Part shown: positions 52,506 through 64,000 of the stretch, piece after piece
Numbering within the stretch: position 1 is the stretch's first letter
Layout: every line of letters begins with the position of its first letter
Assembly (NCBI GenBank): GCA_023238725.1
Contig: CM041540.1
Location: forward strand, 5,896,708-5,960,707
Length of the DNA: 64,000 bases
Source: Scortum barcoo
Lineage: Eukaryota > Chordata > Actinopteri > Centrarchiformes > Terapontidae
Direction: 5' to 3'
Position numbers and translations under genes: made by a program
Notes under the pieces: generated by a model
Databases searched by the model: none
What the model was told of the DNA's origin: nothing
Seen by the model: only the letters and a program-made list of their open reading frames with translations

Positions 52506-53473
52506 TCTGAAGATAACCACTGCAGTTCTTGGTCCCCTGCCAGCAAGATTACATTCAATCACATATAAAAGTGCTGCTTGGCACAAGGTTGAGTACCTTG
52601 TTAAAGAATATCAGAGTTTGCTTATTAAAACAATGACAAGACAGCTACTTTTCTAGCCTGCTGATGCTGAAACAACCAAAGAAACAAAGACGTAGTGATT
52701 TGTTTGCTTTCAATGCTAATACACTGACGGCCAGTTGCACATATTATTAGCCTGCTTATCAAACTGCATGAGCGGCATCAAATATTTCTGAGTCCTGCAT
52801 TGTTTGAGCCACAGTTGACTGTATTGACACTACACACACAACAAGGGATGAACACTGAGCCTGCTGAATCTATTTCCCCTTTATACTTTTCCTTCCTTAT
52901 TCTCTCTTGTAGTTTGTGGCGATGGGAATGGAGGGACTAATTATGAGCATGATGTAGAGTTTTTACATCTGCTGGGTTGTATAAAAGCTAAACAGCAGCA
53001 TTTTTTCTGCCTGATTAAAATTTTTTTTTTGGTCTCCTCACTTTCCAGACTTCTAATGCATCGGTTCTTGACTGTTGTTATGCAAAACAAGCTAACCACC
53101 AAAGCACATTACAATGAAATGACGTTCACTTGTAGGAAAGTTTTATTCTCTGTGGTATGGAGGGAAATTGCTCAGAGTAGTTACTTTAGTGAACAAATTC
53201 TTAGGGTTTGTGCTTCAAATGCATATATCTGTTTGAACATTGCCCCATGAGGTATTACTTGTAGTAGCAGTTTTAGCTGTAGTAGTATTTCATTAATCCA
53301 ACCAGGGAAAATTTCCCTCTCAAAATATTAAGAAAAATTCTGGGCATATTTCCAAACACAAAGCAAACATCACATACGGGATGTAGTCACCCACCCATGT
53401 CTTCATGAACTGAATATACAAGTCAGGTCATGACCACTGTATATTTAAATGTGTGTGTGGACATTTGGGGATG

Positions 53474-53476
<3 letters not shown>
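52506..53476. other. Non-coding DNA, nothing recognised
   Basis: A T-run at about 53021-53030 is the only notable tract. The 73-codon frame at 53029-53250 starts in it and shows no domain. Confidence 0.5.
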
Positions 53477-54199
<723 letters not shown>

Positions 54200-54620
54200 G
54201 GGACATTCCACGCTGGGCGATATTTTCATATCAGGCCGGAGTTTCCCTGTGGGTCACCATCTGTCATACGAGTGGATAATATCACATTAATGCATTTTAA
54301 CATTTGCCACAATGTCCTCATTGTGCCGCAGCCACTCAGCTTGAAGGACAATAAAGAAAATCGTGGGGACACATGTGCATGTCAGACGGCTGTGATTGAA
54401 TCCCCAACAGCTCAAACTTACAGGGCTCTGCTGAGGGGAATGAAAGGAGGAGACAAGCTGGTTTAAGCTTTTTAACTCGCAGAGCTCGGGGAAGAAAACT
54501 GATCCCAGTCAGTGTTAATCATTTATATTTCCACCTGCCAGTGTTTCTCTCAGAGGCCTACAGTGAAACACATCGCCTCAACACATCTAAATGAATTTTC
54601 ATAAAAGACTAAATGAGGAT
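54200..54620. promoter_or_regulatory. Possible conserved non-coding element
   Basis: This repeat-free segment has balanced composition and several TAAT/ATTA and CACATTAATG-like cores ('gataatatcacattaatgc'). Its texture differs from the repeat-laden flanks and resembles vertebrate conserved non-coding elements. This is a weak inference that needs alignment. Confidence 0.2.
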
Positions 54621-55578
54621 CTGTTATTAGATTAAGTGCTATACGAGTTGTTCTCCCCGATGTTTGACACTTGTTTGGGCACATTTTTCTGTTTTGTTTT
54701 TTTTTCCGCGCTCCAAAACTTCATTATGCTTACTTTTGGCGTCTGTACATCACAGCGGGTAATTGGGAGTGTAACTATTTTTTGTCTGCGTTTTCTCAAA
54801 ATGAAGTTGGGGACAAGGATTGTCGTCGCTCTCCAGCGGTGTGGATGTACGGAGAGGGCTGATGGGAATCCAGTCATGCATATTGTCCCATTGCGACAGC
54901 TGCTACCACAGGCGCAGGCAAACAGTAGAAGCAGTGATTAGGGCACAAGGTTTGAGTTGATGATTAATGGTGTGTACTGCATGAAAAGAATTTTATTATT
55001 ATTATTATTCAAGGATAATGAACGCAAAAGAGCAGACGACACAATGCAATTATGGATTTTCTCGTGTACAGTAAAAGGACATACACGAAACTCATTTGTT
55101 GTTCTGTATGAACAATGTGTTTCATTGATTACACTTGACTGGCCGCTTCTTAAAGCAGAGAAGATGTGCCGCCAAGCTTTTGGACAGCAGCGGGACTGTA
55201 TGGAAAGTAATGATACATATTATTAATCAAAACTCCATTTTGCTACAACATCGGCTACGCAGGTAAGTTCTGCTGTTATCGGAGCAAAAAAAAAGTGTAA
55301 ACCCGTTCAGGTTTCTGTCACATCACAAATGTGGGTGTAATCCATCATAGTCATTTCGAAATGGTGATCAATCTGAACAATGTCAAAACATCCTGACTTC
55401 ACGCAAAGATTAGATTGTGAGAGATTGTGTTTTCATCTAAAAAATACTGCAGAAAAAAGGTAGAAAAGTGTTCTGGTCCGCTTTACAAATACTGTCCTCA
55501 GTGGCTTTATTATTACTCATAGTCAGAGATGGATTATTGGATTGGCCTACCGGGCACAGGCCCAGAGGTCCGTGGGAT
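54621..55578. other. Non-coding DNA with a short (TTA)n
   Basis: (TTA)n at 54993-55009. Near 55528-55575 'gatggattattggattggcc' and 'ccgggcacaggcccagaggtcc' resemble the sequence that commonly precedes the adjoining minisatellite in fish genomes. Confidence 0.5.
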
Positions 55579-55786
55579 GCAAAGACAACAAGGAGTTGAA
55601 ATGACAAAGAGATGCCCACAAAGAGACGCAAAATGGCCACATAAAAAGATGCAGAGTGTCCACAAAGAGATGCAAAACAAACGCAGAGAGATGAAAAATG
55701 ATGCCAAACAAGTACAAGGCTCATAAAACGATCACGTAGAGACGCAATATGTCTACAAAAAGACAAAGAATGACCACAAACGACTC
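55579..55786. repeat. Degenerate minisatellite, about 18-21 bp units
   Basis: Repeated, diverged copies of 'ccacaaagagatgcaaaatg' run for about 200 bases. The unit is familiar from many percomorph genomes. On the minus strand it yields a 109-codon frame rich in F, S, C and L (55437-55766) that is spurious. Confidence 0.75.
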
Positions 55787-58029
55787 AGCCACGTCTGGGC
55801 GCGGAGCCACTTTACTGTAGGCTGGATGTGTTTCTCCACTTTAGGAGGGGTTGGGGGGGGCTTTCTTTCACATATCTGTGCACATGGGCCCTTTGTGTCC
55901 TAATTCCTCTGTTCGCACAGTATTTCAAAAATCTCTCTATTTTCCTCGTTTTCAGTATCACCCAAACTATCCAGTCCCACATGATTTATGTGTTTTGTCA
56001 ACTAAAATTCAACCAACACTTCGCTTTCACTTTGTTTTTTACTTTTTGTGTATAAATGTACTTTTGTCAACTTGGCCCATCGCTGCTGTGCCAAGAATTT
56101 AGACACCTGATATTTAAAAGACTGATGTCTAGAAGAAAGAACTCGACAGCGGTGAAAGAATTGGCTTTAAGGTGTTATTGATTAGAGTGCTACATTTCTG
56201 ACAAGCTGTGGGGCCCAGTGCATCTCTCTACAACATGCCAGCAAGGTGATGATCACAGCTGTATCCACTGTTGGCAGCTGTGAACACACGAGTATAAAGT
56301 CATGAGGGAGGGAGCCAGAGAGAAGGTAAAACTGTGATAATGTATTTATGGTTTTAATGAATTGAGTTGAACTGAGAGGGCAATCTATAATACTGTAGCT
56401 GTTCCCTTTTATATTCATTGTATGTCAATACATCCCACCAGAATCATCTAGATTTCCATTTAAAAGACTGATGTTGCTGGGAGGCATACATGTGGGGAAT
56501 GTAAGGATCCTGGTGTACGCAGGTCCACACTAGACTGCCCGGTGCGGAGAATCAATATTGAATTTCACTCGGCCAGATGTGAAAACGTGATAATGTTTTG
56601 GATCACCTCTCCTGATCACTTGGTTGTGCAAATTATGAAGCCACAAGAATCGGAAGCAGCTTACATTGATCTGTGAAATCTTGCCCCAGGGTTACTTGTA
56701 ACCTCCCTACCGGGAGCGCCTCGGCCCACTCGATAGGGCTCGCAGGCTCTGCAATCAAACTGCAGCGTTAGTACTGTGTTGTGGTTAAAAAGGGAACATC
56801 TAAAATACCTAAAAATAAAAATCTCATGCCATTTTGAATGCAGGTTAATCTGTACTTACACAAGCGAAATTTAGTAGCTTTTCCTTCAGGGATGAATTGA
56901 CCTTGTGCACTAATAAAATGTTTGTTTGAGCTTTTAAATCAAAATGACCTTCATTTCATTATATTGGCAACAGTTATGAACCATAAAATATGACCATATC
57001 CTATAAAATCCTGGGAAGAGACGTTGTGTCTGCAGACAGTCTTCTTTTTGCTGTAAATGGTCAAAGCTTTTCTGTCTTTACGACACCTTTAGGAAATTCC
57101 CAGTTTTTTTCTACCCAATGTAGAATAAGTTTAAACAAACCTTATCTTAGCAGAAAAGATATTCCTTACAATGTGTGTTACAACTCAGAGACTTGAATGT
57201 ACTTGTTGTGTCGAGTTTTACACAAGCTATAATGATGCGAGCACAGGGTACTGTGACATTTAAAACTGCACTTTTGGAGTTAAATTTAGAAATGTATTCA
57301 TTCTGAAGCCAATCTCAAAACCCATCAGCTAATCATGCATGATTAGTCTCCGGTGGGAATGGGCAATGCAATGGGACTGCAGTGCAATGATTAAGCGTAA
57401 TCACTTTTTACACCCACACACGAAGAAAGTAAAAAAAATCCAAATGGAAGTTAAAATTGCATATGTAAGTAAGTTTGTGAGTTTGTTTTTGCAGGAAATC
57501 TGAACATTAAAAGCAACATGAGAAGGAGAAGAGACGTCTCCCATACTTTAGTTCGATTTTTTTAAATGTCTTTGACCATGAAATCTGTATGCAGCATTTT
57601 ATGGTTATTGAGGTAGTTACGCCACTGAGGAAGAGAGGAGATAAAAAGGCTTGTGCAAAGAGAAGCTTACTGGATAAATCATTTAAAAACTAAATATCCT
57701 TTAAGTTTGAATGAGGAGTAAGTGCTGCCTTGCTTTGTTTTTAATATTTTTGTGCAGAGGAGCATTTCAAACATTGTATGTTTTAAAATTGTATTAGTGC
57801 TTAATAAGTGTTTAATAAATGTGTTTTTGTATTGAATGAATCCATGGGCCACTCAGATACTAATTTAATGATTCAAGAAGGCCAAAGACTCAAAGGACTT
57901 CATTGTAGCTGTACTAATCGAATATTGACAAGAGTATGTGCCATGTGACTGCAAATTGGACTACAATCATACATAGATTGCATAGTAATAACAGATTCTA
58001 GCTGAAAGGTGGGTTTGCTTTAATTTAGA
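55787..58029. other. Non-coding DNA with an 18-bp palindrome
   Basis: CTAATCATGCATGATTAG at 57329-57346 is a perfect palindrome. A CpG-containing, repeat-free patch lies at 56690-56770. Open frames up to 83 codons show no domain. Confidence 0.5.
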
Positions 58030-58660
58030 CACCATTCCAACAGGAAGCCAGTGCAAGGACTGGGGCAAGGGAAATGTAGCTATTTGGCTTCACTGGAAAC
58101 TCCAACAGCAGCATTTTGCACGAAATATAACTGACGGCATATAAGTCAGGAATCCTGGAGAGCCCTGAGAGCAATTCATTGCAGTAGTAGAGGAACTCTG
58201 TAATAAATGCAATGCAAAAGTTTCCCTCTTTCTTTGTATATGACTCTGACCTTTACGATATTCAATTATCCATTTCAATGTTGGAATGGATTAATAATAA
58301 TACTAATAATAAACCTTGTGTATATAGCACTTTTCTTAACAAGGTGACAAGGATTACATAAGAAACAGCAGATACAAACAACAGAGGGATCATGCAAACA
58401 TAAAAACCAAGGGATACTGAAAATTGAATTATAAAACCCAGCAACATTGACATTTAACCTTCTCTGATAAAATACATTTTTAAAAGGGATTTAAAAGACT
58501 GAAATCAAACTGCAATGTCATCAGGAGTGTTAGATATATAAAACTGGGCATTATCTGCATAATGGTGCTCAATGCTAACATACGGCCACTAAAAGGCTGT
58601 AGACCCAGAATTGAGCCTTGTGGTCCTCCACATGGAACATTTATTCTGTTAATGAACTTA
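58030..58660 (-). mobile_element. LINE (CR1/L2-type) reverse-transcriptase relic, antisense
   Basis: Read on the minus strand, ordered non-LTR reverse-transcriptase landmarks appear. P-x-G-G-P-Q-G-S-I-L-G is at about 58635-58603. The catalytic box Y-A-D-D appears as Y-A-D-N at about 58570-58550, in a shifted frame and followed by A-Q-F-Y-I-S. Then come Y-Y-C-N-x-L-L-S-G-L (about 58195-58155), V-Q-N-A-A (about 58120-58105) and S-L-H-W-L-P-V (about 58055-58033). This order matches CR1/L2/Rex1-like elements. Frameshifts, a catalytic D-to-N change and an unrelated-looking insert around 58280-58460 show that it is dead. No endonuclease domain or 3' tail is found. Confidence 0.8.
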
Positions 58661-61600
58661 ATGAAGTTGCAGAATGCTATATTGTTCTGAAACCTCTCTG
58701 GGCATGGTTTAAAGATATTTTAAAATACAGTGTCAATTGTGTGAGGCTTTCTGAAAAGTTATGAAGTGTAGTCGATTGGTTCCATCTTTATTCTCATACA
58801 GACTGTTACTATATATCGCTGAAAATTTACCTTTGAACTGTTTCAATCGGTCGTATTATTAAAACCATGCCATCAGGTTTAATTGCAGCTGTGTTACTGA
58901 ACATCTTTAAACTGAATAAAATAGGTGTCAGTTTATCGGGGCAACCGCATCCTCTCTTTGACATCAAAGAAGAGTTTCAATGCACACAAACAAAATCTCT
59001 TGTTGTCAGCGCGGGAAATATTTGAGCTTCTACATTGTTTCAGTTGTCAGCCACCAGCCCCGGTCTACAATTAATTTAACTGATTTATTATGACAGACAC
59101 AATTACACAGGATACTGGGGACCCTCATGTGTTAAACACCTTAGCTTATCCTTCCACCAGCTGTTTCAAATTACTTGGATCTCTCTCGTGTTCATTAATA
59201 GAAAATGGTGATAAAATATTCATGAAAGTTAATAAAGCCAGCTCATAATAAGGCATAATTAAATTTGCGAGCTTGTTTGTGTAAACCTAAAAGATATATT
59301 TATGACTTACAACTAATGTTTGTATTATTCATAATGAATAGTTCGGTCAGACAAGAACCCAAGACTGGAAGTTACAGGAAGTAGAAAATGCATTTAACAG
59401 GCATTACAGGGAGTTCCCTCGTGAAGGATTTGCACTGGGCCACAACAACACAACAAAAAGCTGATATAACAGCAAAGGCATGCACAGACATATATTTTTG
59501 AACATATAAGGCACAGCGATGATTGTCTTCCCACTTGAAGTTTCGTTAAGGGCACCATTTGCCCAGGATGGGACCACACTGTCATAAAATTACAGATGTG
59601 TAAACACGACGATTTGTTTACGCACCCCAAATAAATGACAATGGATTTATTAAACAAGCTGTCTGGAGTAGATAAAGATGACAAATAACATAATCTAAAA
59701 TGACAAAGACAATGGAATGGAAGCAGAGCTCTGAAAGATGTTACCACTTGCATTTGATAAATGAATGCAATGCAAGAGAAATGTCAGAAATAATGACAAA
59801 CAAAGCACAAGGCGCACCAGGCGCTTAGGGAAATTATGGCAAAGGCAAAGAAAGGGAAAACAGTTCTGGTGTAATAGAATTGTCAGGGGCTCACATCATT
59901 GATTTAATGCATGCAGTTTCATTCGCCTCATTCAAAGGTAATAGGCAATGAATAAAAGGCCCAGTCATGACTAAATACTGAGAGGGCAGGAATGAAGATG
60001 TGCTGGCCCATCGGATGGAGGTGAAAGGGTGTAGTCTCACCTCTTAGTACATAATTCTTTGTGTGTGTGTCTCCTGTCGATCTTGCAGCACAATTTTCTA
60101 GTTTTCTTGTTCCGCTGTCTTCCCATATCCGCTCTTTTTTTTATCTCTTTATTTCAGAGCATATTTTAAAAGGATGAAAAAACATTTGGTGATACGCTGG
60201 ATTGGGTTTATTTTGTAGCCCATCTGTTCCTCCTTTGAGTTCAAATATTTTTTTTTCTTTGATTGAATATGCTGTTTTATCCCCAGCCTCTTACATTTTA
60301 ATTATCCCCACCCTCTCCTTTTTTCGTGAGCGCCATGGCAGAAAGTATCCTGTAAAGCGCGCTCATTGGAGCTTTGAATGTTCTTTAGCGCTGTATAGGC
60401 TGTTAAAACAACAGCAGCCCAGAGGGAACAGGCACGGAGGGCCATTTATTAGGGCGAGCAGACCATAAAACAGATTTTTGCACATTAACTGTTTCGGCCC
60501 TAACTCTTGATTTCTCCACATCAGTAATCCGGCAATTGAATTCTTCAGACTTCACCGAACAAAGTAATTAAATAAATACCTATAACCTTCATTAAAACTC
60601 CACTTTCACTGTTGCTATTACTTGTTGTCTCATTCAACAGTATGGTTCCATACTGTAGAAGGGCAATCTGAACCACACTGAATCACAATGTCTGCCACCA
60701 CTTCCTTCTTCAACGGCCCATGGAATGAATTTCCAGTCGCTGACACTTCGGCCAGAGCACCATGTGTTCCTGAGATCAATGGTTTCTGAGCGGAACAGTT
60801 AAGAGCAATGACGAACTGAATTACCTTTTTTTTTTTTTTCCTCTTGCTTGCCAGTCTCATTTCCACCCGCTGCCAATACATAAGTACTTCTCTGCAATGC
60901 CCTGGGTTCTGTTTTGTTTTCCTTTTTAAAATGTGTGTATGTGCGGAGGGAAAGGTTCAAAGGGCTTTTGAGGATGCAGTCCAATTCTCTAAGCATTTCT
61001 GTCTGCTCCTGTATTGTGCAAAAAACGCTAGGAGGATTTAGTCTGAAAGCATGGTCATTTTTTTTGTGTTATTACAGGACATAAGGTTAAGTCACCCTCT
61101 CTCGCTGTCTTTTTTTTTTTTTTTTTTTTTATTCAGCCGCTGACGTTCCATTATTTTCGTGGAAGGATATTCTGGCATTTGTGAGGAAAAAAAGAAAATA
61201 CTGTTAACGATCAGATCACGTCATTTTTCATTTTGTGGGGAAAGTACTATTTTTATTTTGTGTTTTATCGGTTAGTATTGTGGCTGTTTGTGGAAAACAG
61301 ATGCTCATTTTCCTTAACGTCTTGCTGGCAGCTTAGTGTTCATCTCTGGCCTTGTCTAGGGCTGATGTCACCGCGGAGACAGTTGTTGCATCAGTTCTTT
61401 CAGCAAATGCCCGTAGATCACATGAGGGATTATATGCACCGACGACCATTTTAGAGCTTTGACGAGGGTCAAAATGCTGAAATTGACAGAAATTTAGGAC
61501 CAAATTCTTACAGTGTGACCGCTGCTATGATCCACATCTATGTAACCAACCAGCCAAAATAAATTGTGAAATGACATTGAATACACGGGCCAACGTAACA

Positions 61601-63081
61601 TTGCAACCCTTGCAGATATATACACGAGGACAGCACATTGTTGTGAACTCCATCAATAGTAGTCACCATTTTTTAAATGTGGCACAGATGGATGAGGCAA
61701 GTTGATGTCATGTCTCTGCTTGTATTCAGATGACATGCCTCAAAACTTAAAGTGTATAGTCTATATAGAGATTGAAACCAGGACTTTTATCATTCAACAT
61801 TTTACCGTGTCACCAATGAAACCAGGAACATCACTGTTGAGGCGCGATGTATGGAGGCCTTTTAAAAATGTCTTGTCTGCATGCATGGACCTAACAGACT
61901 ATCACTATGTAGCGACTTCTCTTTCCTTAACCAAAGTCTGCACCTCTTGAAACGCTAATAGTCATTCGCCACATGATTAAATCAAAAAAGGAGGGAGGCT
62001 GATTATTTGATTTAGAGTGCTGAAACTTGGAAGTGGGCTCCTGCAGATGGCTTTCTTCCCCCACCTCTGCTGCTGCTTTCCTCAGCCCCCACCCCACCCC
62101 TTAATTGGTAAGATCCTATCCCAAAAAATTTGAAAAGTACAGACCAAACAGTGCAATAGCATTTGAATCCATTTATCTTAATACACTGCTTGTTGTTTAA
62201 AATTAGGCACATATTGTTGTGTTCAAAACTTTAACAAACATTTTCTGGCTGTAATTCATATAGACTTTTTAACTGCCGGTGAATCAAGAGAATACGTCTC
62301 TCCTTCTGCATCTTGTGGTGCTGTGGTGTTTCAAAAATTGCTGATTGGCCTGATTGAGATGCTAATTTTAATTTTAAAGGCCCCTTGCTGCGACACTGCT
62401 CTGATTTTGATGTACCTCGGAGGGATGATGCATCTTGTTTCTGATTTATCAAAGAGGTACATAAACGCTTTGTGGAGGTTTGTGCGTTTCCTGTTAACTT
62501 TGTGTGCTGCCCTTGTTTTTCAGCGTTTCTTTAGTGTTTTTGTTTTTTTTTGTCCCAGTTGTCAGGCTCTGTCTAAGAGTGGGCTTGGGATGATTGCCAT
62601 GCAGATATATGTGTTGTTATTAATATTTTAGGAAACGTAAATAGTATTGCGCTCTTTCTACTGCAGCCAAGGGAACACTCCTGTCTGGTTATTTCTCATT
62701 GTTGAACCTGCTTCCACCGATACGCGCCCATGGCCTTATCTTAGTTTCTCGCCCCCAAAACAGCGTCTATCATCGCTTTCCCTCTCCCGACTCGCCCGCT
62801 CTCTTTCTCACCTACATCTTTTTGTGTGCTTTTTATCTTCCCTGCCAGCCTTGGCATCCATCATTTCAGTGTCACTCGCGTTGAATCGCTCCCCGCTACA
62901 TGCAGACACCCCGGTGTCTTCAGTGGTCCAATTAGAAATGCATCTATATGTTCATCTCCAAACACAGTATGTACTTCCCTTTGTAAATACTGATAAAGCG
63001 CCTCCCGTCCTCGCTCCTATCGCCTGCCATACTGTAGCTCCAAAGTATCTCCAACGTCTCCAACAGCGCTCGTCCTTCATG
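58661..63081. other. Non-coding DNA, no gene seen
   Basis: T-runs at about 60826-60839 and 61110-61130. The 119-codon minus frame (59394-59753) and the 145-codon + frame (62647-63084) have no domain I recognise and no supporting splice or repeat context. Nothing else is identified. Confidence 0.5.
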
Positions 63082-63119
63082 TAAGGAAAGGGAAAGCTAG
63101 TAAGGAAAGGGAAAGCTAC
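63082..63119. repeat. Tandem 19-bp duplication
   Basis: 'taaggaaagggaaagctag' at 63082-63100 is followed immediately by a copy differing only in the last base (63101-63119). A small recent duplication with no gene. Confidence 0.85.
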
Positions 63120-64000
63120 TTGCTTCACCTAGGGTGCTCTCTCTAAAATCCCCCAGTATAGTTTATCTGGAGGAGAAGTTAAGTAGATATATGATGCATT
63201 CCCACTTATCTTACCGAGTGTCTTGCAGGTCTGAAAAATGCTGGACCTGTAATCTTCCGTCTGCCATAAGAAACTAAGCTTTGTTGAAAATCTCACAGGC
63301 AATGAAATCATAGGGAGAGAAAAGTAGAGGAGCGCCGATATCACCCTATACCTGTTATTTCTATGGACTGCACTACTTTATTTAAAAGTGTGTGACATTA
63401 AATAAGGTGTTCATAATAATGCATAAGATGTCAGTTGTTACATGAAATAAAAATTACATGGTTAAAGGTTAAAAATCTGTCATCAAAATTAAAAATTTAA
63501 AAACTCCTGGGACAGGATATTAATAGAGGACTTCCTTTTTTGTCAACGGCATTCCTTCAGTTGTTATGGAGGCCTTTCTAAACTACTTCACTATCGTGAT
63601 TTCTCATCTGTTTCTGTGACTTTATTATGACTTTGCCAATAAGATGAGAGATCCCAACAACATTAATGAGATCTTGTTGGGGAGACTCATGAAAAAAAAG
63701 TTTTTCATTGGGCAACAGTATCTGAGTCATCTTAAAAGACACATCATCACACAGGCAGGTGGTATGGTGTTCCCCTTGCAGCTATGTTAATTAAATACTA
63801 AATAAAGCCACACTCTATGATATTAAATCACATTTCATTCTCCGTGAGCAACTACTGGTTAATCAAATAAGTCGCTTGGTGGGATGCCTGATTGACTGGC
63901 TGATGAAGCTTGTTATTATCTACCAAGGACAGCAGGTTAAAGATAGCCCCTCAGGGTTAGCTGGCGTAGCTGCGGCACTAAAGTTGGCACCTTTAGGGTC
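63120..64000. other. Non-coding DNA, nothing recognised
   Basis: AT-rich DNA to the end of the window. The 71-codon minus frame (63129-63344) shows no domain. No gene enters from the right edge. Confidence 0.5.

Noticed and set aside
55437..55766. 109-codon minus-strand open frame
   Set aside because: Encoded by the degenerate 20-bp minisatellite.
62647..63084. 145-codon + strand open frame
   Set aside because: Ser/Leu-rich from a CT-rich stretch; no family match and no splice context.

Overview
This window looks like non-coding nuclear DNA from a teleost fish, probably a percomorph. Evidence: moderate AT richness, vertebrate-style microsatellites ((TA)n, (GT)n, (CT)n), one vertebrate-type tRNA-Lys, and interspersed repeats I recognise from teleost genomes (the 'aatccatccaa...agatatttcagtctggaccaaagtgg' family, the tRNA-related 'gtgtccttgagcaag...gtaaagcactttgagtgg' family, the 'ccacaaagagatgcaaaa' minisatellite, a Tc1/mariner transposase relic and a CR1/L2-type LINE relic). 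Species and chromosome cannot be named from sequence alone.

No intact protein-coding gene can be supported. Long open frames on both strands are explained by low-complexity tracts, repeats or chance. The window therefore behaves as intergenic or long-intron DNA. Two weak exon-like places are flagged: a polypyrimidine-plus-AG acceptor followed by a 38-codon open frame at 4998-5111, and an AG...ATG...GTAAC arrangement at 35576-35645 that lies downstream of the only clearly CpG-enriched stretch (about 32.58-35.25 kb, promoter-like).

Layout. 0-17 kb: AT-rich DNA with many long T-runs on the + strand, a tandem pair of units built on GCAATATTGC (1180-1235), an AGGTCA inverted repeat (5101-5136) and one interspersed-repeat copy (7548-7712). 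17-32 kb: fewer homopolymers, a second and longer copy of that repeat (26376-26780) and a MITE-like element (28678-29178). 32.6-35.7 kb: CpG-richer promoter-like DNA with microsatellites. 37-44 kb: a (TA)n block, a second MITE-like copy (38995-39230), a GATA-motif cluster in conserved-element-like sequence (39.76-40.13 kb), and the transposase relic (43397-43775). 46.2-47.3 kb: a roughly 430-bp tandem duplication ending directly at a tRNA-Lys(CTT) gene with an abnormal D-arm, followed by a third, diverged copy of part of the unit. 52-58.7 kb: repeat fragments, two compound (TA)n blocks, a minisatellite and an antisense LINE reverse-transcriptase relic. The rest is unremarkable non-coding DNA.

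The most interesting item is the tRNA-Lys locus with its tandem flank. No new multi-gene system is visible. The regulatory-looking palindromes and motif clusters are inferences that would need cross-species alignment.
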